From assembly GCA_035771175.1 (NCBI GenBank), contig CM069613.1, forward strand, positions 965,501 to 1,029,500: a stretch of DNA of 64,000 nt, written 5' to 3'. A program made the translations under genes and the position numbers. How positions within the stretch are numbered: position 1 is the stretch's first letter; every line of letters starts with the position of its first letter. Source of the DNA: Paratinospora sagittata (taxonomy: Eukaryota; Streptophyta; Magnoliopsida; Ranunculales; Menispermaceae). The notes beneath the pieces are model-generated. The model searched no databases and was not told where the DNA came from. It worked only from the letters and a program-made list of their open reading frames with translations. Positions 36,523-48,897 of this stretch are shown here, in pieces.

Positions 36523-39500
36523 CATTTTTGCGACGGGCGCAAACGTCTCTTTGTAATCAACACCATATGTTTGAGTGAACCCTTGAGCAACAAGTCGGGC
36601 CTTATACCGTTCAATTGAGCCATCGGCTTTGAACTTAGTCTTGTACACCCACCTACTGCCAACTGCCTTTTTATCGCGTGGGAGGGAAACCACACTCCAA
36701 GTATTGTTATTAGCTAGTGCTTGGAGTTCGTCATTCATAGCATCCTTCCAGACTGCCTGTTGAACAGCCTCTTGCTAATTTTTTGGTTCGGTGACACTAG
36801 AAATCTGACTGAGATAAGCAGTATAGGTAGGTGATAAGTTTTGATAACTCAAAACATGATGCATGGGATGACATACCGAGTAAGCCACGTAATCGTGAAG
36901 CCTTGAAGATGGATGTCGTTCACGAGGTGGATTACGGCGAGGAATAGGCGCAGAAGCTGGTGACTCATCACCCATGATCACTGCTGACGCTGGGACAGGA
37001 CCCACAGGTATGGTGGTAGTGGGTGCATGAGCTGTGAAAGGCACGTCATCACCATTAGCAATGTCTGCTGAAGAATGCCCGGAAGGGACAGCTTGGGGCA
37101 CAACTGGTGGTACAGCAGCTGGAATGGGAAGTGGAAACAGGTCATGCTTCCCCTGACTAAGAATATCATCTGAGTTGCTGAAATATGGCACTGCCTCATT
37201 GAACCGAACATCTCGACTAACCATGAGCTTTTTTGTAACAGGATTATAACATTTATAACCTTTCTGCGTAGGGGAATAACCCAAAAATACACATTTGACA
37301 GCTCGTGGTTCCAGTTTGTCGCGCTGATGAGACTGAATGTGAACATAGCAGGTGCACCCGAAGACTCTGAGATGAGAAAAGCTTGGAGTTTTTCCTGTCA
37401 ACAACTCAATAGGAGAATTAAACTGCAAAATTCGACTAGGCAAGCGATTAATTAGATAAGCTGCCGTAAACACTCCTTGTGACCAAAATATTTTGTGAAC
37501 ATTCATGCCCATCATCAGTGCTCTAGTTTTGTCAAGTAGATCACGATTTTTCCTCTCCGCTATACCATTTTGTTGTGGAGTCCCAACACAACTAGTATGG
37601 TGAATAATGTCATGCATGCTCAAGTATTGTGTCATGATATGTGTCATAAATTCAGTACCATTATCTGATCGTAGAACCTTAATCTTAGAGGAAAATTGAG
37701 TGATGACTAAGTTATGAAAGTCTTGGAACACATGAGCAACTTCACTTTTGGATTTTAAGAGATATAGCCATGTAAAACGAGAGTAATCATCAACAAATGT
37801 TACAAAATATTTGTATCCATCAAATGATTCAAGCACTAGACCCCAAACATCCGAATGTACCAAATCAAAAATTTTATTTGAACGTGAATCTGAAGAAGAA
37901 AAAGGTAATCGAGTAGATTTTGATAAAGGACATACATCACAATTTAATGAATGTTTATTCAAAACGAGAAAAAGTTTGGATAAAATGGGCGCCGAAGGAT
38001 GAGCTAAGCGTTGATTCCACAACTCTTGAACAGAAGACAAGCAAGCATATGCGTGGGGTTCTTTGGACAAATAAGCATTCTTAGAAAGATAATAGAGTCC
38101 TTGATAGAAGAAACCTTCACCAATCGTCTTCTGGGTTATTAGATCCTGAAATACAACTTTGTTAGGAGAGAAGATGACATGACAATTTAGACTGGCTATT
38201 AATCGGCCAACTGAAAGTAGTTGAAATGGAAATGAAGGCACATAAAGAACGGATGATGAAATGGAGTTTGAGAGTAACTTAGTCTTACCGTAGCCAACAA
38301 CACTCACACTCTTACCATTGACTATGGTTATGGTAGATGAAGGAGAGAAAAACTCAAAGTCAGTCAAATTTTTAGATATATTAGTTACATGATCAGTGGC
38401 ACCCGAATCTATAACCCAATAATCATGCACATTACTAATATTAAGAGCGAGAGAAATGGCATTAAATATACCTGACATATCTTCAGAAGACAAGTTCTTA
38501 TTTTCAGCAAGAAATACCGCAAATTGACCAAGCAAGGCCGAAGAATTACCAATCTCATTCTTGTCAACAGCATCGTGTTTGGCCTGAATGTAAGTAGCAA
38601 ACTCATTGATAAGATTTATAGGACTAGAAGTAAACCTAGATAACTCATCAGATGGTGGTGCAGATACAAGGTTAGCTTGATATCCAGAGAATGGACCACG
38701 TTTCGGGCCTCCTTTGTTTGCAAACTTGGGTTTGAGGTCTGGGTGAAGAATCCAACATCTATCCACGGTATGGCCAATGTTGCTACAATGGCTACACTTC
38801 AATTCATTCCTTCTAGCCTTGTTCTCTCTGTCATCTGGACGTCGTTGAGTGGAAATATAGGCTCGTGTGTCAGATATATCTGATTTAATTTTTATAGGCA
38901 TAACCTTTTTTCGTGTTTCTTCACGTTGGATAGTAGCACAAACACTTGCAAACGTCGGCAACTCAGAATTCATGAGAATGCGGCTACAAAGATCTTCATA
39001 ATCTGGGGTTAGATTTGCCAACAACTGAAAAATCTTGTCTTCCTCAGCCCTTTTCAACAAGATTGTCGAGTCAGTGGTATGTGGTCGATAGACCGCTAAC
39101 TCATTCCACATGGTCTTCATGCGACCAAGAAACTGAACAAAAGGTTTACCTTCTTGTTGGAAAGAGGCAATATCCTTCTTGAGTTGGAACACCCGTGCAG
39201 AATTATTATGATTTCCATAAAACTCTTTTACGGCACTCCATAAATCCGCAGCTGAGTCGGAATAACTGAAAATCTCAGCAATATGTGGCTCCATCGTATT
39301 AAGCAACCACGATTGGACCATCTGATCATTAGCAAACCAAGCCTTGTATTGAGCAGACTGGACATCCTGAGCGACATTGTTCCCATCGATAAAATCAATC
39401 TGTGATCTCCCACCAAGAGCTAATGTCACTGCAATCGACCAAGGGAGATAATTAAAATCATTCAATTGAACCGAGCATAGTCGCTGATTCGAATTGACAT

Positions 39501-39564
39501 CAGAAGAAGAAGAAGATAACGGAACAGTAGAACTTTCCGTGTTGGATAGAACTATTTCGGCCAT
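36523..39564 (-). pseudogene. Copia gag-protease-integrase and start of RT
   Basis: The frame opens at the ATG at 39564 (MAEIVLSNTESS). It encodes a gag region with the LNDFNYLPWS motif and a CCHC zinc knuckle CSHCSNIGHTVDRC at about residues 257-270. The aspartic protease motif WVIDSGATDH lies near residue 388. The integrase core shows HSDVWG, SDNGTEF and GTPQQNGIAERK. A stop (TAG at 36777-36775) interrupts the frame just before RT; the same frame then continues through [14 protein letters not shown] to FAPVAKMTT, where the 4.6 kb insertion begins. The protein as it stands lacks polymerase function. Confidence 0.9.
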
Positions 39565-39770
39565 TTTTGACAGAATAGAAACAAGAACAATCAAATTAAT
39601 TATTATTATTATTATTTTTTGATAAAATAATAATAATAATAATAATAATAAAATTAATAAACAACTTTTCCTTTTCTTTTTTTTTTTTTTTTTCACCGGA
39701 ACTACTTCTGAAACTCACAGTAACTGCAACAACTCACGGTAACGTAGCAACCTATGATAACTCACGGTAA

Positions 39771-39801
<31 letters not shown>

Positions 39802-39923
39802 ATAAATAAAAATAAAACAGGTCTTCACCTTCTCTGCTGCAACGCGCACAGTGATATAAACGCTGCAACGCGCACAGTGATATAAACGCTGCAATAGCAG
39901 TAAAGTTTCTTCAACCCACGGTT

Positions 39924-39937
39924 TGGCTCTGATACCA
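39924..39937 (-). other. Primer binding site (tRNA-iMet)
   Basis: TGGTATCAGAGCCA on the minus strand immediately follows the 5' LTR. It is the standard copia primer site, complementary to the 3' end of plant initiator tRNA-Met. Confidence 0.9.
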
Positions 39938-40274
39938 TGAAGAAAAAGATACAAAGAGGAAGGTTGAAGAAAAGGATACAGAGAGGAACCAATGAATATT
40001 AGAGAATGATTTTTCTGTATATTGAGAATTGCTTGATTACATGTCTAACATATATATGCTATTCTAGTTACACATTATAGAAAGAATGATAAGCCATATA
40101 TACAAATCTCCTAATTATAGAAAGAATGCTAATATCTTGTCCTAAAATAATGCTAAGCCATATATACAAATCTCGTAATTATAGAAAGAATACTATATAC
40201 AAATCTCGTAATGATATGGAAACATATCATATCAGCATATCAGTGCCTTCAATCACACATAGAAACAAATCCGG

Positions 40275-40276
<2 letters not shown>
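39938..40276 (-). repeat. 5' LTR of the copia element
   Basis: A 339 bp direct repeat of 29229-29569, directly adjoining the primer binding site. On the minus strand it starts TGCCGG and ends TTCTTCA. Confidence 0.9.

Positions 40277-40278
<2 letters not shown>

Positions 40279-40357
<79 letters not shown>
40279..40357. repeat. (TA)n microsatellite at the copia insertion site
   Basis: Nearly 40 TA units adjoin the right LTR. A shorter TA run adjoins the left LTR, so the element landed inside the tract. Confidence 0.9.
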
Positions 40358-40358
<1 letters not shown>

Positions 40359-41297
40359 AGTGCTCTTAAAAGCAATAATTTTATTTAATATTAATGAATC
40401 ATGTTTGTGAAATATGGTGAATAATAATATTGATGTTATGAGGGTCTTGCACTTTCTTGCGTTACTGACTTTTGCCCCATTTGTTTATGGGGCTTATGTA
40501 CTTGTTTTAATTAACTTGAATAATTTTTTGCAATAATTTATAGCATTATTGACAAGATATACTTAAAAAAATGTAAAATTAATGTCAAATCTCTAACGAA
40601 AATAGAGAAAAATATGCAACATTTGAATGATTTCTTAATAGTTATATTGCTAGAATTGCCTTCCCATTACAACCATTAAACCTTAAAGGGAAGAAATTGG
40701 TATTATAAACGTGAACTATAAATTATCTAATGACAATTGCCAAGCACCTTAAGTAAAACTATTCCCGAACATATCATAAAATGTTGTATGTCTTGTCAGT
40801 CACATGGTCTAAGAACTATATTATATAAATACTTCTTAGATTTTTTCAAAAGAAGATAAGTCATTTGATACGCTAGTAAACTTTTTTTCATTTTATAATT
40901 CAAAATTCTCCCTCTAGAAAGCTTACGAATACGAACGGTGACACATGGTCTCGTCAGAGTGACACACGTGGCAGAAGTAGAAAGATACGTGTCTCTCGTA
41001 CGGAAAAACAATACAAACAGAGGTGAATAGTTAAGCACAATTACTATATATATGTTTTACTATAAATTCTGCGGGACTGTACAGTTTCCTTTTCAGCTCA
41101 CTGTATCAGTTTCAAGTTCGAAATGCTTGTTGTATCTCTCGCATTCTCAGCGATTCGAGCTAGGGTTTGCATTGCGAAAATGTAATCGATTTTTGAAAAG
41201 AAACAGATTCGTTTTCATTCAATCTCTCGACGTAATATCGCTTAGGTTTTCAGCTGTAGTTTTGGTTCTTCTTTTGTGTACTTTCTGGCGTTTTATC
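40358..41297. promoter_or_regulatory. Spacer and former promoter of the poly(A) polymerase pseudogene
   Basis: AT-rich spacer. CACACGTGGC (about 40964-40973, G-box/ABRE-like) and a TATATATATG motif near 41045 precede the gene remnant. No other gene is seen. Confidence 0.35.
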
Positions 41298-41556
41298 GCG
41301 TATGATCACGCTAAGCAAAGCATCATTTGCTTCAATGTAAGGTTTTTCGTTCCTGCAAAGCCACCGGTTGCTTCTTCTTTACTGTTTACTGCTGATCCTA
41401 CTTGTTTGATACTAATGGAAAAAGAAAGGACTACGGCATTGCTTGAGGTAGTTCAAGTTGGTCTCTTCTGTCGTTGATTATGGCGATTTGCTGTTTGCTT
41501 CCTTTTATTAGTGTTTTTATTGCCTTTTTTGGTAGATTTGGTGGACGAAGGACTTG

Positions 41557-43564
41557 TATTACGATATTATTGGGGTATTTTAAGAAAATATATAGGGTTG
41601 TGATATTTTGTAATAGACAGACTTGATGGTTGTGAATGAAGGGGCGATGAAAAAGAGGCGTAGAGAACTTGATATGGTATCAGAGAGGAAAGAGAAAAGA
41701 AGAGCGTGAAACAAGAGGAAAACCAGGGTTTGCCATTCGTCCATTCCGTAGATCGCGTACACCTACGTCCAATCAAAACCAGGGTTTTCTCAACCCCTCT
41801 CTTCTTTTCAGGATCCAACGGCGACCGAACCGCAACCGACGTCGGGGAAAAACCCCCTTCCCGGCTTCGCCTTCGATCCGCGAAAATCTCTCGCCGCTGC
41901 ATCATACGCCTTCGCTGCAGACTCGGCTCTTTCCTGGATCTCTGATCTCCGCCGCGTAAGATCAAAGTCGAGTTCGCAAAGTGCGATTGTTGCGGATTAA
42001 TAGAGGAGTGGATCTGTGGACTCTGCACTGAAGCTGTTGAAGACAGGATTTTCAGATTCGAGAGGCTGATCAGCAATGGTGAAAGGTGAACAGTGATGTG
42101 TGAACAGTGATTTCGGTCGGTTTATCGTCACCGTCGCTATTCCGTTTTCTGTTCGCGAGCCACTTGGATTAGTACTTTAACCTCCACGTGAGATCATGGC
42201 TGGCGGAGAGGATGACAAAAGGGTGGATATGACGTATCATCTTGTATCGAGTGACGGTCCGGGAAACATCATTACCCTGATTCAATTACGTGGCGAGAAC
42301 TACGATGAATGGGCGAGGGCAATTCGAACCTCGCTTAAGGCAAAGAGGAAATTTGGCTTTGTGGACGGGAAGGTTCCGAAGCCAACAACAGAGGAGAAAC
42401 TTGAGGATTGGATAACTGTGCATTCGATGTTGGTGTCATGGCTGACCAATACCATTAAGCCGTCCGTTCGGTCGACACTTGGAGAATATGATGATGCACA
42501 ACTCCTGTGGAACAATCTCAAAAACAGATTTTGTGTGGTAAACGATACTCGTATATGTCAATTAAAAACGTCCTTGAGAGTTTTGAAATATTTCTTAGGG
42601 CTAGAGGTAGCCCGTAATCCAGAAGGAATTTTTCTTTGTCAAAGAAAATACACACTCGAGATAATTTCTGAAACGGGTTTATTGGGAGCAAAGCCTGCGG
42701 CATTTCCTATGGAACAAAATCACAATTTGGCCCTTGCTAAGGGCGAATTCCTTGTGGATCCGGCGCCGTATAGGCGACTTGTAGGGAGATTGATTTACTT
42801 GTCAGTGACGATACCTGATCTTGCATATTCGGTTCATATTTTGTCCCAATTTATGTAACAACCTCGTGAGGATCATTGGGAGGCAGCTCTCAGGGTCGTG
42901 AGATATTTGAAGAAGAGTCCGGGGCAAGGGATTTTGCTTCGTGCTGATAGTGACCTACGTCTAGAAGGGTGGTGTGATTCGAATTGGCCTAGTTGTCCAC
43001 TTACGTGACGTTCCTTGACCTGTTGGTTCGTGTTACTTGGTTATTCTCCTGTGTCGTGGAAGACTAAGAAGCAACAAACAGTGTCTAGATCGTCTGCGGA
43101 GGCTGAGTATAGATCAATAGCGGCAACAGTGTGTGAGTTAAAGTGGCTTAACCAACTTTTAAGCGACTTGGGTGTGCGACATCCGAAGGGTATGAAGTTG
43201 TTTTGTGATAGTCAGTCAGCCTTGTACATTGCTCAAAATCTGGTTTTTCACGAAAGAACAAAGCATATAGAGGTTGACTGCCATTTTGTTTGAGATGCAG
43301 TGACTGAAGGGATGATTTGTCCGTCATATGTTTCTACTAGTGTTCAATTGGCAGACATCTTTACAAAAACGTTGGGGAAAGCGAACTTTGAGTTTTTACT
43401 CTGCAAGTTGGGCGTTCGAGATCTTCACGCTCCAACTTGAGGGGGTATTACGATATTATTGGGGTATTTTAGGAAAATATATATGGTTGTGATATTTTGT
43501 AATAGACAGACTTGATGATTGTGAATGAGGGGGGCGATGAAAAAGAGGCGTAGAGAACTTGACA
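41557..43564 (+). mobile_element. Internally deleted Ty1/copia element with 118 bp LTRs
   Basis: LTRs at 41557-41674 and 43446-43564 differ at only a few positions. The primer site TGGTATCAGAG follows at 41675, and a purine tract, TTGAGGGGG, precedes the right LTR. The 5 bp duplication ACTTG flanks the element (41552-41556 and 43565-43569). The termini read TATTAC...GACA, so the usual TG start is altered. Total length is 2.0 kb, far below an intact copia, because gag is fused to the end of RT. It sits inside an exon of the poly(A) polymerase pseudogene, in the same orientation. Confidence 0.9.
42196..43439 (+). pseudogene. Copia gag / RT-end / RNase H deletion fusion
   Basis: The frame opens at the ATG at 42196 (MAGGEDDKRVDMTYHL). 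It encodes a gag N-terminus with LRGENYDEWARAIRTSL and LWNNLKNRFCVVNDTR. Near 42573 it passes directly, in frame, from gag (ICQLKTS) into the C-terminal RT segment (LRVLKYFLGLEVA). Zinc knuckle, protease, integrase and most of RT are missing, a loss of about 3 kb. Stops interrupt the rest (TAA after LSQFM at 42856-42858, TGA at about 43006, TGA at about 43291). RNase H motifs SWKTKKQQTVSRSSAEAEY and LADIFTKTLGKANFEFL remain. It can move only with proteins from other elements, if at all. Confidence 0.88.
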
Positions 43565-46500
43565 ACTTGTGCCATCTCCGGAAGCGGAAATGAAGGGGAA
43601 GGATACAATTGAGAGGTTGAAACAGGTCCGTTGAGCTCTGGAATTTTGTGATTTGGTTAGAGTTTAGTGGTTTTTTGAGGATTTGCTTGGATATTGATTG
43701 CATAGGAGGAAATGTCTGATAAGTTTATATATTTGTTTTTTTTTTTTTTAATGTTCAATAGAAGCCTGAGGAAGTTCACTTCCGTGCTTTTGTTTTCACT
43801 TTTTTTTTTTTTCAATTAATGTAGATAGTTCTGGCATGGTTAAAGTAGGTAGCTTGGCAACGTCGACTTCCAAAGAGTCAGATTGCACAAGCTTCTGCAA
43901 CGATATTGACATATGGTTCCTATGGTCTTGGAGTAAGCCTTTACATTTGCCTTTGCTTTTTCTTTTTCCTCTTTTTGTCTCTTTTATACTTATTGATGCA
44001 TATTCCTTAAATGTGGTATGAGATAGTTTTTTACGTCTCAAGTGGTAGAATTATGCAAATTCAACAGTTTTAAAATCATTAGAGTATTTTTTGAATTTGG
44101 AGATTTATGCTACATTTTTTCTAGAATAATAACTCTGTTACTTCTGTTGTAGGATCTGTACTACTGGAATTTATATTAATGATTTATTTCCTTGACTGTG
44201 GAAATCTACGACATTCCTCATAATACATGCCAGCAGATATGCCTACAGCGACCAAGTGGTGGATTTTGGATTTCTATGAGGGGTCTATCCGTTTCAATCT
44301 TGATTTCAAAAGCCACTAGAATATAGAACAAAATTGCTTTAATGAATACCTGAATTCATTCTCAGGAATATTTTTTATTTAAGAATTTTGGAATATTTTT
44401 CTCCGAACCACATTAGTTGTTACTTGGTAGGTGTTCTTTGTTTATGTTACACTTTAACAGGTGGCGCCATGATTAAAGTTGAATTACAGCTTATCTATTT
44501 TTTTTTTTTTTTTTACTGTTCTTGTACATCATTTAAATTGCTAAAATTATAAGGTTGTTGGTTATAACTTCTAATATTCTTTCAGGCTCATGGCTCAAAT
44601 TCAGATATTGATGCTTTGTGTGTTGCACCTTCCTTTGCTAGCATGGCAGTAAGTCTCTTTCGTTTGTTGGCATCCTTAATTGCAACTATCATGGCTTAGA
44701 CTTCTGATGATGCAAATCAATGCAGGAGGACTTTTTTGTTGTTCTGCGGAACTTGCTTCAAAGCAGGCCAGAGGTGTCAGATATACATTGTGTTAAGGAT
44801 GCAAAAGTTCCTTTAATGCGGTTCAAGTTCAGTGAGATAGCAATTGATCTTCCATATGCACGACTTAAATTGCTATCTGTTCCGGATGTAAGTGTTAAAG
44901 CTTATTCCTTATTTTTACTCAAAAACTTGACATGATATAGGATGCTGAATTTGATGAAAAGGGGGGTCAAAGAGCTTGATCTTATGGTTTTGCTAACTTG
45001 GTGGAGTTAGCATTTTATATATTACTCTTGCAAAATTGCATTTCTTAGTTACAATCAAAGATGCTAAACATATATTTGCTATCTTTCTACTTTGAAATTT
45101 TGAAAGTGCACATGGGAGAGCTCAAGATTGACTAGTAGCACTTGGTGCATATTTGTAATCAAAGATAGTAAAAGAAGAATGGTCAAGGAGGTGGGATGTC
45201 ATAGTTCAATGGTTTGAAGGGGTAGTTATCACAATGAAATAATCCATTCAGTGAGGTTCTTGTATGCCTATTACCTTTTGTTCTTTCCATGAGAAATTGT
45301 TGTCTTTTTTAATTGTATCTCGTGCCATTAATGCAAAAGAAGAGAGGAAGATTTCCTTGAATGATACAGATTTATTTTCTCACTTTTTGAAAATAAAACA
45401 TATACTTTTTGTTATGTGTGTATGTACATGTGTATGTGTGTGTGTGTTTTGCCTTGGATCTCAGAAAAGGATAACTTTAAAAGCTAATCTTTCTTTATCG
45501 TATTTCCATGCATGTTTTTGACATGGGAAAAAAGAAATACTGCTAAAAATGTTAAATGTCCTTTTGTGTTTCCATTAATGCTCAATGCTTGTATACATTT
45601 TTTTTTCTCGTATGAAAATAATGTGTTTATTTTGAAATTTCAGAATATAGACATTTTTGACCCATTCTTATTAAGAGATATTGATGAGACCAGTCTGAAA
45701 TGTTTATCTGGAGTGCTCGACCAATCGGCATGTTCTTCAACTTGTTCCACATTGGGAGGTATTTTTGTGTTCTCTTTGTTTATAATATGTCAACATACTG
45801 GGATTGACATCTGCCGTTGTCCTTTTTATATTAATGACTTAATTCTTCTTTTGAGCTGCATGCTATTTAACCCAATTAATCATCTTGTAGGATCATAAAT
45901 TTCTGTAGTTTGAAAGGTGATCCTCAAGCTAAATACGTAGAAGTTTATGCTACCTGTAAGTGAAGTATTTGCCTAGAGTTAACAGCAAAGTGCATGAACA
46001 GGAGCCTACTTTCTTTCTTTCCATCTCTCTTTCTCTCTTTTGAAGAATAAAACTTCTTTACAGGATTACCTCAGGCCAGGTTTTCATTGGAGCACCCTAT
46101 TTGAGCCTTTCCCTTATGCAGGCATATACAAACATTTAGTTCGTATAAACCAAGATGAGTTAGGAGACTGGGTGGGCTGGGTGAGGTCACGCTTTTGCAG
46201 TCTTCTTCTCAAGGTAAATCATTTCATTCTTTCTTTTTTTATTGTTATTACTTTCACAAGAGGGAGCGGGAGCAGTAGTAGATTATGCAGTATCTTGGTA
46301 TTATGAAATGAAGAGCCTCTTGCTTGCTCCCATGCAATGAAGTTTCCCCTATGTTGGCCTATTGATGGCGATTTCAGGTGGATTGTACTCAGGATCTTTA
46401 CAGCCATATGTATTTAGCTGAGTTCCTTTTGTTTTTTTTGCCAATTGGTGCTACACGGACTAGGGTGATTACTTGAATCACTCATCAATACACCATTCAA

Positions 46501-47035
46501 GGCAATATCTATGTGTCAATCCAATAGATGTTGTGGCATCCACTATTTTAGCATTTTCTTTGTCTTTATAGTTAAAGCTCCTATTAATTAGTGACTTAAA
46601 ATGTCTTTATTTACTTCATTAAAACCTCTTTAATGAGACCATAACTTCATACTCACATCATTACAGTTGGAGGAAGTATATGGAGTATGCGATCCCAATC
46701 CTACTGAATATATTGATTTTGCTGTAGCAGAGCCAAATGTAGTGTTCTACTGGGGTTTGCGACCTGGTCTCCATAATTTCACCTACTTGGAGACTGTTGA
46801 AGAATTCTTCAGAAAGTACATAAGTAATGGCTATGAGGGCCCTCTTGGGTCCCTTGAGCTTACGATTGTTGACTCTTCTCAGCTGCCAAAGATTGCCAAT
46901 TCTGATTCTGGAAACAGGGTGTCTTCAAAAGGCTATTGGAGGATTTATGATTACAACCAGCCAAGAAAGGCGGTATACTCGCATCATCTGCCCCATTATT
47001 TTGTCGGGTACAGCTCAACTACTGGAGGCAATTAG

Positions 47036-48897
47036 TACCCAAGTGCCAGGGTTTGATCTTTCTTAACAAAAATATTTCTCTTTAATTATGTTCAAAATTG
47101 GTGCCCCTTTACATTGAGTGATTTTGATTTTGTTGTTACAGAGATTCAGAAGCTGAGTTTGGTGGTTTCAATATTGCCTCCTTATGTAACAGCAGCACAA
47201 GAGGGTGTCTCCACAAAGTTCAAAATGGTAAAAGAGACCAAGTGAAATTTATTATTATAAGGAGGTTATAACCTAAAAGAGTTGTGCTTAGACAAAATTA
47301 TTGGATAGTTTCAAAAAATAGTATAGTTTGAAAAAATAGTGTACATAGATTTATTTAGTGTTGGAAAGTGTTAAAAATATGAAAAGTTATCTTAAAAGTT
47401 TAAAATTTTACATTCTCTTTAATATTATTATCTCAATATAAATTTTATAAATATATTGTAACACAACCCTTTAATCTTCAACTAAATCAAGTGATCCCTG
47501 TCCTTCTTTCTCTAATTAATTAACCATGTCATCCAAAATAGAGGTTATTATGTACCCACAAGCTCAAAGATGTAACAACTTTAAAGATTAAATTATTGTC
47601 TCAAACAATTTTAGATAAATATTTTATTTCAAGCCCATATTTAGTTGCTGACTTGAATGAGATAAAAAATAATTTTATTTTTATTTTTATCTTATTGTAA
47701 TGAGATAAAATAGTGATGATAAAATAGAGAGATTATTTTTATCCTAATGTAATGAGTTTCGTATTTTTATTTTTAGTTTTTAATTGTTTAATTCTATCTT
47801 ATTCAATATAATTTAATCACATAAAAATAATTTTATTCTATGTCACATATTAAACAAGCTCTTAATGTAATAAGTGAAAATTATTACTATTTATAGCTGG
47901 TTGGATATAATTTTTTATGATTATATAAAGGTTATTTTTTTATCTTTTGAGCAATCTGCCGACTGGTAGTGGACTAAAAGGGTAAGAAAAAAAAAAGAAA
48001 AAAAAAGAAACTGTAAGTAAAGTTTGGATTTGTTTGATGTGTGATATGGCAACTTTAGGGTTTGACTTGTTCAATTTGTTACTGGTGGGCAAGGGGGTGT
48101 TGTTGGAGGGTTGTGAATCACATTGTTTTGCAGAAATGTCAAATGGCTTGTCACGAGTTCTTGAAAAAAATTAATGGAAGTAGCAATCGATATACTTAAT
48201 GTTAAAAATTGAGTGATAACTAATTTAATTAAGTTTTTCATATTGGAGTTGAATTCAGATACAGTGGTGTTTAGATGTCAATCATGTGTGATAATTTAGT
48301 CCGAGTTTCTCGTTTTAAAAGTTATATGGTCGTATATGTACTAATAGGTTGACTCCCTAAAAAAATTGACTATATTTTCTCCACCTATTCGTACAAAATT
48401 AAAAGGTGAATGGGACATCCTTAATTTCTGAAAACTATTAAATCATACACGTAATGTGATTCTGTAAGCATATTCATGTAGAGTCTTTGTCATCTCATTA
48501 GAAAAAAGGATAGTACAGGTATGTTATTGCTTGTTTAAATGCCAACTAAGTATCCTAATAATGAATGAATGTATTGTCTTATTATACACATACCTTTCGT
48601 AAGGAAATGCGGTACTGACATGCTAAATCAACATAAACACAAAAGCACGTAGGATAAAAGAAAAGGCAAAATATATTCCAAGTTGAACTTTATTATTGTC
48701 TGATATTAATGAATAATAAAATACAAGGGTAGGATTTTTATCACCAGTATACAATTATCGTAGGGAGAGGAATTCATATATATTCCCATACAAATGAAGC
48801 TACCTCCTCCCATCAAGAAAGAAAAAAATAAAAATAAAAATAAAAGAAGACCAGCTGCCCTCTCCATTAGACATTCTAACTCCCATTAATTATGATT
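47036..48897. other. AT-rich intergenic spacer
   Basis: A trace of the poly(A) polymerase reading (YPSARV) follows the stop at 47033-47035. The remainder is AT-rich with no recognisable gene or repeat family; the last 200 bases are probably 3' UTR of the GPAT gene on the minus strand. Confidence 0.5.

Larger units (their letters stand above)
29229..40276 (-). mobile_element. Ty1/copia retrotransposon with two nested insertions
   Basis: The element reads leftwards. The 5' LTR is 40276-39938 and the 3' LTR is 29569-29229. The primer site TGGTATCAGAGCCA (39937-39924) matches initiator tRNA-Met, and a purine tract, TTGAGGGAGAG, precedes the 3' LTR. The polyprotein order gag - protease - integrase - RT - RNase H defines Ty1/copia. 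The LTRs differ at only a handful of sites by eye (about 98% identity), which suggests recent insertion into a TA microsatellite. The target duplication cannot be resolved in that tract. Without the two inserts (29829-30905 and 31931-36517) the element would be about 5.4 kb, a normal copia size. Three in-frame stops make it non-functional. Confidence 0.92.
41298..47035 (+). pseudogene. PAPS3: Nuclear poly(A) polymerase 3-like pseudogene
   Basis: Exon remnants in order: about 41340-41447 (ADPTCLILMEKERTTALLE); 41536-41556 continued at 43570-43625 (LVDEGLVPSPEAEMKGKDT), split by a copia derivative; 43825-43932 (TILTYGSYGLG); 44586-44648 (AHGSNSDIDALCVAPSFA, with the DxD metal-binding pair of the nucleotidyltransferase); 44726-44887 (EDFFVVLRNLLQSRPEVSD); 45644 to about 45790; 46064-46213 (LRPGFHWSTLFEPFPYAG); 46667-47035 (LEEVYGVCDPNPTEYID). 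Poly(A) polymerase adds A tails to mRNA. Defects: TE in exon 2, TAG at 43846-43848 inside the AWLK*VAWQ region, a frameshift near 45715 (HVLQLVPHWEVF continues in another frame), loss of the whole central domain (KLWAKRRGVYG-type exons absent), and a stop near the C-terminus. The start codon is not identifiable. Confidence 0.88.

Noticed and set aside
37811..39416. Plus- and minus-strand short frames inside the copia region
   Set aside because: Shadows of the gag-protease-integrase frame.
43766..44041. Lys-rich minus-strand open frame
   Set aside because: Antisense to the poly(A) polymerase exon at 43825-43932; no independent support.
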